DNA of 31,254 nt from JBAXZR01 sp041670165 (GTDB taxonomy: Bacteria > Bacillota > Clostridia > Christensenellales > UBA1242), in the NCBI GenBank assembly GCA_041670165.1, contig JBAXZR010000014.1, forward strand, positions 1 to 31,254, in the 5' to 3' direction. The first letter of the stretch is position 1. Each line of letters starts with the position of its first letter. The position numbers and the translations under genes are program-made. Positions 1 to 7,665 of the stretch are shown here, piece by piece. The notes beneath the pieces were generated by a model. It was given only the letters and a program-made list of their open reading frames with translations. It was not told where the DNA came from and did no database searches.

Positions 1-38
1 AGCTTTTAAGTTTTTTACAGTCAAAGTTTTCTTAGTAT

Positions 39-69
39 AAAAAAAGCCAAATACTTGTTCGTATTTGAC
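39..69 (-). terminator. Intrinsic terminator of tRNA-Asn
   Basis: On the minus strand, a 9-bp stem (positions 61-69 with 46-54, one G-U pair) closes a 6-nt loop and is followed by a run of seven T. It lies a few bases after the CCA end of the tRNA, so it ends the tRNA transcript. Confidence 0.85.
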
Positions 70-75
70 TTTAAT

Positions 76-150
76 TGGCTCCCCAGGTAAGGTTCGAACT
101 TACGACCTATCGGTTAACAGCCGAGTGCTCCACCGCTGAGCTACTGAGGA
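76..150 (-). tRNA. tRNA-Asn (anticodon GTT)
   Basis: The minus strand folds into a full cloverleaf. The 7-bp acceptor stem has one G-U pair, and the T arm is GTAAG-TTCGAAC-CTTAC. The anticodon loop CTGTTAA gives anticodon GTT (Asn). The discriminator base is G73, as expected for tRNA-Asn, and the 3' CCA is encoded (TGG at 76-78 on the plus strand). The outermost anticodon-stem pair (27-43) is a C-U mismatch. The gene stands alone with its own promoter and terminator. Confidence 0.97.
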
Positions 151-154
151 ATAT

Positions 155-211
155 ACGCAACTTAATTTTCAATTGCTTGCGTATTTTAGCAAATAAAACT
201 AGTGTTGTCAA
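155..211 (-). promoter_or_regulatory. Promoter and 5' leader of tRNA-Asn
   Basis: On the minus strand TTGACA (206-211), a 17-bp spacer and TAAAAT (183-188) form a near-consensus sigma-A promoter about 33 bases upstream of the tRNA. The transcribed leader contains an inverted repeat ACGCAA/TTGCGT (about 155-184) that could form a hairpin in the tRNA precursor just ahead of the RNase P site. Confidence 0.8.
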
Positions 212-255
212 CACTTTTTACTTAGTTTTTTAAAAAAAATACGATTAACTGTGGA

Positions 256-395
256 CTAGTTGCTCAAACCATCACAATAACACCCTAGTGATTTTGAGTT
301 GGTTGCTACAAAACTGCAACTTTCGTATTCACGAACTGTAGTGAAAATTTTTATATCACTATTTCTATGATTAATTGCTTCCGTAGGCAAACTGC
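256..395. other. Gene-free stretch with five consecutive hairpins (possible structured RNA)
   Basis: No credible ORF lies here, but five separate short hairpins follow each other: 263-298 (11 bp with a 2-nt bulge), 302-320 (GTTGC/GCAAC), 322-335 (TTCGT/ACGAA, 4-nt loop), 339-361 (TAGTGA/TCACTA) and 375-390 (TTGCTT/AGGCAA, 4-nt loop). The segment is visibly richer in G and C than its flanks. It might be a small RNA or a decayed element; the strand is not decided. No known RNA family was recognised. Confidence 0.35.
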
Positions 396-540
396 GTATC
401 TACAATACAAAAATATAATAAATAAATTATTGTTTTTATTTAATTTGATTTGACATTATAAAAAATTCTGTGCAAAGGTGTCAAATTTTTAGTTTTAAAA
501 TTTTAAAACCTGTGCAAAAAAATTTAACATGGAAAAATAA

Positions 541-582
541 ATAAAAACCACATTAAATTAATATTGTGGAAAAAGTGGTTAT
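541..582 (-). terminator. Probable terminator of the small membrane protein gene
   Basis: On the minus strand AACCAC can pair with GTGGTT followed by a short T-rich tail. An alternative inner pairing, CCAC/GTGG, shares the same 3' arm. It lies just past the stop codon of the gene at 602-964. The stem is weak and the loop long. Confidence 0.45.
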
Positions 583-601
583 ACTTTTATTTGATAATTA
601 T

Positions 602-964
602 TTACAAGCAAATGATGATGATTGCAAAGGCTTGTATTGCAAGTGTTAAGGAATAGCGAATTTGTTTTTCTTTAACAAAACCTAAGCAAGAAATTATGAT
701 GCTTCCAAGAATAGATAATGATGACAAACTGATGATTATGCGAGTTACAGAAAATAAAGGAACAATACTAAATATACTTGCGATAAGAGTTAATACAATT
801 GAAAAAATTGCAAGAGTCATTGGTAAATTTTTAATTGTGAAACAAACTGAAAAATCAAGTTTCTCTTTTGGGGCTTTTGTTTCTTCTTTTTTTGTTTCAA
901 CGATTACTTTTGTTTCTGGGTTGGCTATTGTTTCTTCAGATTTTACTTCGTTATTTTCTTCCAT
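602..964 (-). CDS. Small membrane protein of unknown function
   Basis: A 120-residue protein. Residues 1-40 are hydrophilic and rich in Glu, Lys and Thr. The remainder has about three hydrophobic segments (roughly 46-66, 70-95 and 102-120), and the protein ends inside the last one. A good ribosome binding site (AAGGGAG) lies about 8 bases ahead of the ATG, which supports translation. The shape, a charged cytoplasmic tail followed by a small membrane domain, is common in Bacillota, but no family was recognised. A possible promoter is TTGTAA (1017-1022), a 16-bp spacer and TATATA (995-1000). It is probably monocistronic. Confidence 0.7.
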   Translation of the reverse strand: MEENNEVKSEETIANPETKVIVETKKEETKAPKEKLDFSVCFTIKNLPMTLAIFSIVLTLIASIFSIVPLFSVTRIIISLSSLSILGSIIISCLGFVKEKQIRYSLTLAIQAFAIIIICL

Positions 965-1437
965 ATTTTTCTCCCTTTGTCATTATTTACACTATATATA
1001 GTATACAAAAATTTTGTTACAAAAGCAAATGCAAATAAACATTTTGCAAGACAATTTTATGCATAATTGAAGAAATTCAGAACAAAAGATTGTTAATTTT
1101 TTCTTTAAAAAAAGGGTATAATCAATTGTTAAATCATTTTTAAACAGCATTATATGAATATATTTTAGTGGTTAAATGTTAATTGATAAGACAAAACAAA
1201 TAAATAGGCGATATTTAAAGATTTACTTTTTATTATTTATAAAATATTTTTATTTACAAAATTGATTATCAGAAAATAAATATAAATTTGAATTACAAAT
1301 TTCGTTTGGATATTTGAGTTTATCTATATAACAAAAATTATATTTTGAAATCAAATTTTATGTTCTAAATTTGGAATACAAGCAACCATGGGCATGGGCC
1401 ATTTTTTATAAATAGGAAAATATCAAGTAATTTTAAA
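965..1437. other. Intergenic region, no gene seen
   Basis: This is AT-rich sequence between two divergent small genes. Apart from the possible promoter near 995-1022 for the leftward gene and an isolated TATAAT around 1118, nothing convincing is visible. A short GC-rich inverted motif (ATGGGC/GGCCAT, about 1388-1402) sits about 35 bases upstream of the next start codon. Confidence 0.4.
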
Positions 1438-1635
1438 ATGTCATATAAAAATGTTGTGAGAAAAAAGAAAAAGGGACAAAAGATTGCTGCTGCTGCAACT
1501 GCTTTTGCCATTCAACTTTCTGAGTGTTATTCTGACAAAGAACTTTGCAGAATAAAAATCTTTTTGACGCAAGTTGTTAACACCATTTCCACAATTCAAG
1601 GGCATGACGCAACAACTGATGATTTTGATGACTAA
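1438..1635 (+). CDS. Small helical protein, DUF6774-like in pattern
   Basis: A 65-residue protein. It has a basic N-terminus (RKKKKGQK), an Ala-rich helix (residues about 16-28), then an amphipathic helix with the pattern 'S-D-K-E-L ... F-L-T-Q-V-V-N-T-I-S-T-I', and an acidic C-terminus. This resembles the small clostridial proteins in which 'LSDEEL ... LGDTLATI' is conserved (DUF6774-type), a family of unknown function. The ribosome binding site is poor (AGGAAA about 20 bases upstream), which lowers confidence in the start. No neighbour is close enough to form an operon. Confidence 0.55.
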   Translation: MSYKNVVRKKKKGQKIAAAATAFAIQLSECYSDKELCRIKIFLTQVVNTISTIQGHDATTDDFDD

Positions 1636-2032
1636 TTAAAGTTGATAAACAAAGAAATCTATGTGCTTAGCAAAATTTTTTGAAGAATTTAATTTTTAAA
1701 AAATAGAAAAAGTTTTACTTCAAAAAAAATACTTTGATAAAATAAAAACACCAATATGATACAGTAGAAAATTTAATTATGTTATAAATGGGTTTTAAAT
1801 ATTTTATAGAAATGCAATAAAATAATATTTAACATGAATTTTTTTTTATTAAATTGTAAAAATCTTTCATTCCACATGCCTTTGATTTTGCAAGCGTTAA
1901 AAAAGAGCATGAAACTGCTTGTCATTAGCATTGTTGTCTTAATTTGAAAATCAAAATTCGCATTTAAAACTAATAACTATTTTTAAAAAAATGTTAGTGG
2001 AAAAAATTGTCGTTGATTGGGTTTTTGGATTT
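1636..2032. other. Intergenic region, no gene seen
   Basis: Highly AT-rich sequence between the 65-aa gene and the terminator of the leftward phage genes. No ORF with a ribosome binding site and no clear repeat was found. Confidence 0.4.
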
Positions 2033-2060
2033 AAAAAAAGCGGATTTACCCGCTTTTTTC
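2033..2060. terminator. Bidirectional intrinsic terminator
   Basis: The stem GCGG/CCGC is extended by A6/T6 on both sides (2034-2043 with 2050-2059) around a short loop, so it can act in both directions. It lies 12 bases past the stop codon of the leftward gene ending at 2072. Confidence 0.8.
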
Positions 2061-2071
2061 GTATCAATGTT

Positions 2072-2524
2072 TTAATTGAAATGCAACTGGACCAAAGAAA
2101 GTACATTTGTTCCACTTGCTGTTGTTTCTAAACTGTGTCCAATTTCTCGACTGTGCTCAATTGTGCTTGGCGCTGTTAATGCTTGATACATTCTTCCCGC
2201 AGTGTCACTAACACCACACCAATATCCAATTGTTGAGCTTTGTCCGTCTTTTAAAAGAACTTCTGCTTTTCCATAGGTTACAACTTTAACTGGAAAACCA
2301 TTGTCGATTCCACTTTCGTAGATGACTCCAATTGGCATAACTGAATCGATTGGGGCAATGTCAACGCCATCTGCAACCGTTATTGAAGCAACAACAATTG
2401 TCCCTTTAACGCTCGTTCCTGTGTTGTTTATGAAAGTTTCAAAAATTCCACCTTCACTTGTTACACCCGTTTGGCTTGTTCCTAGTCTGCTTGAAAAAAG
2501 TTCATAACTAACAACACCACTCAT
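2072..2524 (-). CDS. Phage structural protein (capsid-associated/DUF2190-like)
   Basis: A 150-residue, mostly beta-strand protein without signal peptide or membrane segment. The order of features 'IGVIYESGIDNG ... V-V-T-Y-G-K-A-E-V-L-L ... REIGHSLE ... LVQLHFN' is typical of small phage virion proteins related to DUF2190/head-decoration proteins. It starts one base after the stop codon of the tail-fibre-like gene, so the two are translationally coupled. The ribosome binding site is weak, as expected for coupling. No other phage head, tail, integrase or lysis gene is in the window. The pair may be a remnant or domesticated. The exact virion role is inferred. Confidence 0.6.
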   Translation of the reverse strand: MSGVVSYELFSSRLGTSQTGVTSEGGIFETFINNTGTSVKGTIVVASITVADGVDIAPIDSVMPIGVIYESGIDNGFPVKVVTYGKAEVLLKDGQSSTIGYWCGVSDTAGRMYQALTAPSTIEHSREIGHSLETTASGTNVLSLVQLHFN

Positions 2525-2525
2525 A

Positions 2526-2864
2526 TTACACCACTATGATATATGGAACAGCAGCTCTTTCTGCAACACTTAAAGCAAGATATGCTGTTTCTGTAATTTG
2601 TTGATTAACCCATTCAGCAGGAACTAAAGCTGCATTCCAATACCAGTAAGAACTGGTTGCAGTTACATATGCATAATCAGCGAGAGAGCCTGTTGGAAAA
2701 GCTGTTACAAGGGCAGCTGATGTTGCAAATTGTCCCTTGTAAGTTTCAATTGCACTTGGTGGAAGCTGCGAAATCGTAAGTTTTCCACTTGAATCGAGTG
2801 TCGCTAAACCATCGTTTGCTCCTTCTATTGATTGTAAATATTCTAAACTAATTGCACTTGCCAT
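2526..2864 (-). CDS. Short phage tail-fibre-like protein
   Basis: A 112-residue protein. Near the N-terminus it has 'GANDGLATLDSSGKLTISQLP' (residues about 14-34), the 'GLA-LD-S-GK-...-QLP' signature seen in many phage tail fibre and receptor-binding proteins. The rest is rich in Ala, Thr, Ser, Tyr and Trp, like tail-fibre stalk or carbohydrate-binding segments. The length is far below that of a full tail fibre. A strong ribosome binding site (AAAGGAG) lies 8 bases ahead of the ATG. It is the first gene of a two-gene leftward unit ended by the terminator at 2033-2060. Confidence 0.65.
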   Translation of the reverse strand: MASAISLEYLQSIEGANDGLATLDSSGKLTISQLPPSAIETYKGQFATSAALVTAFPTGSLADYAYVTATSSYWYWNAALVPAEWVNQQITETAYLALSVAERAAVPYIIVV

Positions 2865-3275
2865 TTTTTAACTCCTTTCTGGTATAATTACCCACAAAAT
2901 ACATTGATCAAATCTTTGATTGTAATATAATTTTTTATAATTACTTTCTGTAATATATCTTATTATCATAAATTTTAATCCTTATATTTTTTTTGAGATT
3001 GTAATCTCATAAATCATTTTATTCATCACCTTGGTTTTAAGTGAAACATTTCATAAAAAATTAAAAAATTTTATAAATGTAAAAGTATATTTTTCTATTT
3101 TAAAATTGAATTTATAAAGTGATATAAAAAATTAATCATTTTTTCATTTTAAAATTTTAATGATACAAATTGAATATAAAAGAAGCAATTATAATAAAAC
3201 TTTTGTTATTGATATGAAATCGTTTTGTTTTTTCTTTTAGTTGTGATAAATTTTTTGTGTACTTTGGAGGAAATA
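2865..3275. other. Intergenic region between divergent phage-like and phosphoesterase genes
   Basis: Very AT-rich. A TATAAT at 3190-3195 could be the -10 of the rightward metallophosphoesterase operon, with only a poor -35 (CAAATT, 18-bp spacing). No ORF stands out. The in-frame extension of the phosphoesterase ORF back to 3225 has no ribosome binding site. Confidence 0.4.
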
Positions 3276-3839
3276 ATGAATCAATTTTTCACAGCTGACA
3301 CTCATTTTGGTTCATCAAGAATTGGAAACAGACCATTCAAAAGCATTAATGAAATGGACAAAACAATAATAAAAAACTGGAATGAAACTGTTAATGATGA
3401 AAGCCTTGTTTATCACCTTGGTGATTTTGGTAACTTTGAAACAATAAAAAAACTCAAAGGAAAAATTGTTTTGATTGTTGGAAATCATGAAGAAAAAGAG
3501 ATTGAAACAAATTTTGGTGGAGATTTTGACGCTTTCAAAAATCATCTATTAAAGCTAGGATTTGTTGATGTGATTTTAACTGGGTGCTATATTGACAATC
3601 CATTTTTTGGTGAAAAGATTTATCTAACGCATAAGCCACTAAATTGCAAAAAAAGTTGTTTTAATTTTTTTGGTCATTTGCACAATTTTTGTCTTGTTAA
3701 GAAATTTGGAATAAATGTTGGAACGGATAATTATTTTTTCAAGCCTGCATCGGAAGAAGAGTTGTTAATATACAAAAATTCAATTCAAAATCATTTTGAT
3801 AACAATTTTTTCTGCGGAATTCAAGATTTAAAAGATTAG
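3276..3839 (+). CDS. Calcineurin-like metallophosphoesterase
   Basis: A 187-residue protein with every metal-binding motif of the calcineurin-like phosphoesterase fold: D8-x-H10, G49-D50, G69-N70-H71-E72, H119 (THKP) and G133-H134-x-H136. These define a dimetal phosphohydrolase of the compact, phage/bacterial type; the substrate is not evident. The start at 3276 is chosen because GGAGG lies 6 bases upstream; the longer frame from 3225 has no such site. It ends 8 bases before a gene of the DNA hypermodification family, whose ribosome binding site overlaps this stop codon region. The two are therefore an operon, and the substrate may be a nucleotide or nucleic-acid phosphate (inference). Confidence 0.85.
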   Translation: MNQFFTADTHFGSSRIGNRPFKSINEMDKTIIKNWNETVNDESLVYHLGDFGNFETIKKLKGKIVLIVGNHEEKEIETNFGGDFDAFKNHLLKLGFVDVILTGCYIDNPFFGEKIYLTHKPLNCKKSCFNFFGHLHNFCLVKKFGINVGTDNYFFKPASEEELLIYKNSIQNHFDNNFFCGIQDLKD

Positions 3840-3847
3840 GAGAAAAA

Positions 3848-4783
3848 ATGCTTCAACCAAATGAAAAACTATTTGATGAGTTTTGGACTTTTGCCTTTGA
3901 AAGACAAAATGTTTTTGTTAACAAATTCATAGGAAAAAAGCCCTACACAGAAAATCCAATTTTGAAAGAATTCAAATTTTGCAACGCATATCGTGTGCTT
4001 GACAGGGTTTCTCAATTTTTGCTTTCTTCAGTTATACAAAGAAAAAATAATAAGAGTGAAGATGCTATTTTTAGAATTGTACTTTTCAAAATTTTCAACT
4101 TGCCGTCAACTTGGCAAGCCCTTGAAAAAGAATTTGGAGAAATATCATTATCCAAGTTTGACAGAACCAAATTTTCAAAGTTTTTAACCAAACTCAGCTT
4201 GATTCAGCCACTCTACAACTCAGCTTACATTTCTTGTGCAAACAAAGTTTTTGGTTTTGAAAGAAAACATGACAATCATCTTGCTCTACTTGAAAAAATG
4301 TTTGTTGAAGACAAACTGGCAATCAAAATCATGAAAGCAAAAAGAATGAAAGAAGCATTTGAAATTTTGGTGGCTTATCCACTTATTGGCAACTTTATGG
4401 CATATCAACTTGTTACAGACATCAATTACTCCAATGCCGTGGATTGGGAAGAAAGTGAATTTACAATTGTTGGTCCCGGCTCAAAAAGGGGAATAAAAAA
4501 AGTTTTTAATCAATTTGATTCTTTTGAAGAAGCAATCTTTTTTGCATTCAACAACCAAAAAAAATATTTTGAAAAACTTGGACTTGATTTCAAGTATATT
4601 CAAAACAGAATTTTACAACCCATTGACATTCAAAATCTTTTTTGTGAATTTGACAAATATTGTAGAGTTGCTCACCCGGAATTAAAAAGCAATCGTGTGA
4701 AAATCAAAATAAAATTTGTTGAAACTAGCTTAAGAATTGACTATGTGTTGCCATTAAAATGGAATGCTGTTATGACTTTTTAA
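3848..4783 (+). CDS. 5-hmdU DNA kinase helical-domain protein (putative thymine hypermodification)
   Basis: A 311-residue soluble protein. The motif KFCNAYRVLDRVSQFL (residues 43-58) and GPGSKRGI (209-216) match the all-helical family annotated as 'HMUDK_hel' (helical domain of 5-hydroxymethyl-dU DNA kinase) or 'alpha-glutamyl/putrescinyl thymine pyrophosphorylase clade'. Members act in phage pathways that hypermodify thymine in DNA. The helical domain covers essentially the whole protein. The P-loop kinase often fused to it is absent, and no kinase or transferase gene is nearby. The gene is coupled to the upstream metallophosphoesterase. It ends tail-to-tail with the leucine-rich-repeat gene, overlapping it by 4 bases. 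Family membership is fairly sure; activity is unknown. Confidence 0.7.
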   Translation: MLQPNEKLFDEFWTFAFERQNVFVNKFIGKKPYTENPILKEFKFCNAYRVLDRVSQFLLSSVIQRKNNKSEDAIFRIVLFKIFNLPSTWQALEKEFGEISLSKFDRTKFSKFLTKLSLIQPLYNSAYISCANKVFGFERKHDNHLALLEKMFVEDKLAIKIMKAKRMKEAFEILVAYPLIGNFMAYQLVTDINYSNAVDWEESEFTIVGPGSKRGIKKVFNQFDSFEEAIFFAFNNQKKYFEKLGLDFKYIQNRILQPIDIQNLFCEFDKYCRVAHPELKSNRVKIKIKFVETSLRIDYVLPLKWNAVMTF

Positions 4784-5787
4784 GTTTCTAATGCACTTAT
4801 TTTTGCCACATACCATAACCAATTTGATGCTTGTTTGTAGGCACTAACACTTCCACTTTCAACATAAATTTTTAGATTAATATGATTGTTCAAAAAAATC
4901 ACACTTCCTGCAGTCGTTATTCCACTTGAAGATGGTCTGAGAACATTTATTTCAATAAGTGAAGATGCATTATAGAACGCATAGTTGTCAATTTGAGCAA
5001 CTGAAACTGGTATTGTTAATTTTTCGACAAGTGAATTAAGAGCAAAAGCTTCTTCACTAATTTCAATAACATTATTTGAATCGATAACCGAAGGGATTTG
5101 AACATTTTTGCTTATTCCTAAATATTGAAAAATTGAAACTCCACCACTGACATCAATGATTGCATAATCACCGTGAATCATATTCATTGAATATATTTGA
5201 GAAGCATAATAATCCCAATATGAATCATTTTTGTAAGCTTCGACACTGTCGTCAGGAACATAGATTTTAAATTCTGCTGGTGTGAAAAAAAACATGTTTG
5301 TACAACCTTTGGTAATTCCCATTGAAGCAGGTCGTTCAACAATTATGCTTGAAAGATATGGACAATTTGAAAATGCGTTTTCATTAATTGATTCAATTGA
5401 GCTTGGAAGCCTGACTGTTGTTAGTTTCCAACAGTTTCTAAAAGATTGATTTCCAACTTTTTCAACGCCTTCTGAAACAACAACTGTTTTAATGTTTCCA
5501 TTATCTTTGAAACCTTTTAAGCCAACTTCAATAACAGGTTCGTTCCCAAATTGTGATGGAATAACAACACTGTCAATCCAGTCAGGAAGATTTTCACCAC
5601 TAACTCCCAAATCATTTCCATTATCATCAAGAGGAGTGTATGTTAAATAATCAAAAGGTGGCTGATAATCTAATAAAAAAGTTGAAGAAAGATTCATGTT
5701 TGAAGAAGAAAAAACAGCTATTGAACTGGAGCAAATTGGCAACAAAATCGCCAAAACGACAAGAAATAATTTATATAGTTGTTTAAT
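4780..5787 (-). CDS. Secreted leucine-rich-repeat (BspA/TpLRR-type) protein with probable AUU start
   Basis: Contains LRR_5 repeats of the BspA/Treponema type, for example 'VEKVGNQSFRNCWKLTTVRLP' and 'ISEEAFALNSLVEKLTIP'. They form two blocks, each followed by a similar 'K-I-Y-V-...-S-V-x-A-Y-K-...-W' end module. Such proteins are surface or secreted adhesins in gut and oral bacteria. No ATG, GTG or TTG gives a complete signal peptide. A strong AAGGAG lies 8 bases ahead of an in-frame ATT (5785-5787). Reading from there gives a textbook signal peptide: KQLYK, then a hydrophobic stretch LFLVVLAILLPI. The conventional alternative, TTG at 5752-5754, cuts the signal peptide in half and has no ribosome binding site. 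From AUU the protein is 335 residues with no cell-wall anchor. Confidence 0.75.
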   Translation of the reverse strand: MKQLYKLFLVVLAILLPICSSSIAVFSSSNMNLSSTFLLDYQPPFDYLTYTPLDDNGNDLGVSGENLPDWIDSVVIPSQFGNEPVIEVGLKGFKDNGNIKTVVVSEGVEKVGNQSFRNCWKLTTVRLPSSIESINENAFSNCPYLSSIIVERPASMGITKGCTNMFFFTPAEFKIYVPDDSVEAYKNDSYWDYYASQIYSMNMIHGDYAIIDVSGGVSIFQYLGISKNVQIPSVIDSNNVIEISEEAFALNSLVEKLTIPVSVAQIDNYAFYNASSLIEINVLRPSSSGITTAGSVIFLNNHINLKIYVESGSVSAYKQASNWLWYVAKISALET

Positions 5788-6080
5788 GAAATTTTCTCCT
5801 TGAACTGCAAAGGTATTCTATTCTTAAATGAAAGATTTTTATGACAAAAAAAAAGCGGAATTTTATAAATTGATAACAACTTTTGTTGATTTATACAAGT
5901 TCGTTAGTTTTATATGCAAACACGGGGAAAAAGGTCAATAAACATGATAAACATGACAAAAAAACAAGAAAACAATTTGCTTTATAAAGTTAGATATTTT
6001 GCCATTTGTTCTAAATCAATTTTTGATTTTTATGTCTTTATGGTATAATTTTTAAATCAATTTTTTTCTAAGGAGAAAAT
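5788..6080. promoter_or_regulatory. Divergent intergenic region with promoter for the ASCH-like gene
   Basis: TATAAT at 6044-6049 with a 17-bp spacer from TTTTGA (6021-6026) is the likely promoter of the rightward gene at 6081, about 25 bases upstream of its start. The rest is AT-rich without recognised features. Confidence 0.45.
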
Positions 6081-6539
6081 ATGGAGCATTTGGTTTATTG
6101 CAATGACAAGGAAAAGGTTTTACCAAAAATTTTGAGTGGTGAAAAGACAATGATTATTCGTGGTGCGGGTGGTCGTAAAATTCCACATGGTCGTGTTTTT
6201 AAAGAAGAAGCACTATATTTCATTGAAAAAGGCACACGCATAATCAAAGCAAAAGCAAAGGTGATTAGTGTTCAAAATTTCACTGGACTAACTGAAGAAC
6301 AAGCAAAAGAAATCATAGAAAAAAATCAAAACAAACTTTGTTTAACATTAGCTCAAATTGAGAGATGGACAAAAAAATGTTTGTGTCTTATAGAATTTGA
6401 CTCCTTAGAAACAATTGAACCACTTGAATTTGAGCACCAAAGCAACATGGACGACTGGCTTATTCTTGAAAGCATTTTTGATGTGGTTAAAGGCTCAAGC
6501 AAAAAATATACCTATGAAAATGCAAGATTTAAAAAATAA
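6081..6539 (+). CDS. ASCH/PUA-like domain protein
   Basis: A 152-residue soluble protein. The N-terminal pattern 'KILSGEKTMIIRG' (residues about 15-27) followed by 'GRVFKEEALYFIEKG' and 'KAKAKV' is the arrangement of ASCH (PUA-superfamily) domains, in which a Gly-Glu-Lys-Thr loop precedes an RNA- or nucleotide-binding beta-barrel. The C-terminal half (ERWTKKCLCLIEF ... NMDDWL) is conserved-looking but not assigned. ASCH proteins are thought to bind RNA or modified nucleosides; the ligand here is unknown. AAGGAG lies about 6 bases ahead of the ATG. It is monocistronic. Confidence 0.6.
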   Translation: MEHLVYCNDKEKVLPKILSGEKTMIIRGAGGRKIPHGRVFKEEALYFIEKGTRIIKAKAKVISVQNFTGLTEEQAKEIIEKNQNKLCLTLAQIERWTKKCLCLIEFDSLETIEPLEFEHQSNMDDWLILESIFDVVKGSSKKYTYENARFKK

Positions 6540-6703
6540 CAAAGCAATAACACTGAAATTCCTTGTGGGATATTTTATTGGCATTTAAGATTATCTATAA
6601 TATTTTTTCAAGTATAATTTTCACGATTAATTTATATAATTTCATCTATTTATCGAGCAATCAATTTCAAAATGAGAATTTTCATTTTTTCTTAAAAAAG
6701 TAG

Positions 6704-6734
6704 TTGACTCTCCCCTTACGGGAGCATGTAGACT
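6704..6734 (+). promoter_or_regulatory. MerR-type promoter with 19-bp spacer and operator dyad
   Basis: TTGACT (6704-6709) and TAGACT (6729-6734) are separated by 19 bp, the lengthened spacer typical of promoters that MerR proteins activate by DNA distortion. The spacer holds the dyad CTCCC-cttac-GGGAG (6710-6724). It lies about 30 bases upstream of the merR-family gene, so that gene is probably autoregulated. Confidence 0.85.
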
Positions 6735-6763
6735 AGCAAAAGTTAAGGAGGTAAGACTTAAAA

Positions 6764-7573
6764 ATGTATAGGATTGGCGAATTTTCAAAGATGGCTAAAT
6801 CGACAGTAAAAACACTTAGGTTCTATGATGAAATAGGGTTATTTAATCCGAAATTTGTTGATGAAAATGGATATCGCTATTATTCAATTGAACAACTTAA
6901 ATCGCTTCAGACAATCATTGAACTAAGATCTGTTGATGTTTCACTTGAAGATATAAAGGCAGTTGTGAGTGGAAAGAGTAAAGAAGAAATTCTTTCAAAA
7001 CGAATGTTTGAGATTAAAGATGAGCAATCCGAAATAAAAATTAAGTTATCCTTAATAAAAAGGCTCATTGCTGAAGCCAAAAAAGGAGTTTATATGGAAA
7101 AGTATCAAGTTAAAGAAATTGTTATGCCTGAATGTTTTGTATATTCAAAACAAGGAATTATTGAAAATTTCAGTAAAATAACACCTTTCATTTTGGAAGC
7201 TGGTAAAGAAGCACAAACCTACAATTTTGATGTTAAATGTATTGACCCAGGGTATTGCTTTGTTTCTTATTTAGCTAGAGAATATCAAGATAGCAACATT
7301 GAAATTTTGTTCTGCGAAGCTGTTGACAAAATGGGCAAAGACTCCAAGAACATTAAGTTTAAAAAGCTTGAAGCAGAAAACGCAGTAAGTGTTTTTCACA
7401 AAGGAAGTTATTCTAAAATTGGTGAAGCTTATGCATTTGTTATGAATTGGATAGAAAAGAATGGCTATCAAATAACAAATCCAATCCGTGAAAGATATAT
7501 TTCTGGTTGCTGGAACAAAGACTCTGAAGAAGATTATCTCACAGAAATCCAAGTTCCCGTTGCAAAAAAATAA
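6764..7573 (+). CDS. MerR-family transcriptional regulator with GyrI-like effector domain
   Basis: A 269-residue protein. Residues 1-70 are a MerR winged helix (YRIGEFSKMAKSTVKTLRFY, then 'GLFNP ... GYRYYSIEQL'). A coiled-coil dimer helix follows (about 75-110), then a GyrI-like/BmrR-type small-molecule-binding domain (about 115-267, ending 'YLTEIQVPV'). This is the layout of BmrR/BltR-class activators that sense hydrophobic or cationic drugs. The inducer and any other target genes are not visible. AAGGAGG lies 12 bases ahead of the ATG. It sits directly behind its own MerR-type promoter and is alone in its transcript. No efflux pump gene is adjacent, which is unusual for the class. Confidence 0.9.
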   Translation: MYRIGEFSKMAKSTVKTLRFYDEIGLFNPKFVDENGYRYYSIEQLKSLQTIIELRSVDVSLEDIKAVVSGKSKEEILSKRMFEIKDEQSEIKIKLSLIKRLIAEAKKGVYMEKYQVKEIVMPECFVYSKQGIIENFSKITPFILEAGKEAQTYNFDVKCIDPGYCFVSYLAREYQDSNIEILFCEAVDKMGKDSKNIKFKKLEAENAVSVFHKGSYSKIGEAYAFVMNWIEKNGYQITNPIRERYISGCWNKDSEEDYLTEIQVPVAKK

Positions 7574-7634
7574 AATAATAAAACAAATAAATTTTTAAAT
7601 TAATAAAGTTGTTCATAATAGCGAAATTATTGCT

Positions 7635-7665
7635 AAAAAAAGAAGAATTTTCATCTTCTTTTTTT
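7635..7665. terminator. Bidirectional terminator between merR-like gene and ychF
   Basis: A 12-bp perfect stem (7635-7646 with 7654-7665) is flanked by A7 and T7, so it can end both convergent transcripts. It lies about 60 bases past the regulator's stop codon and about 155 bases past the ychF stop. Confidence 0.75.
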
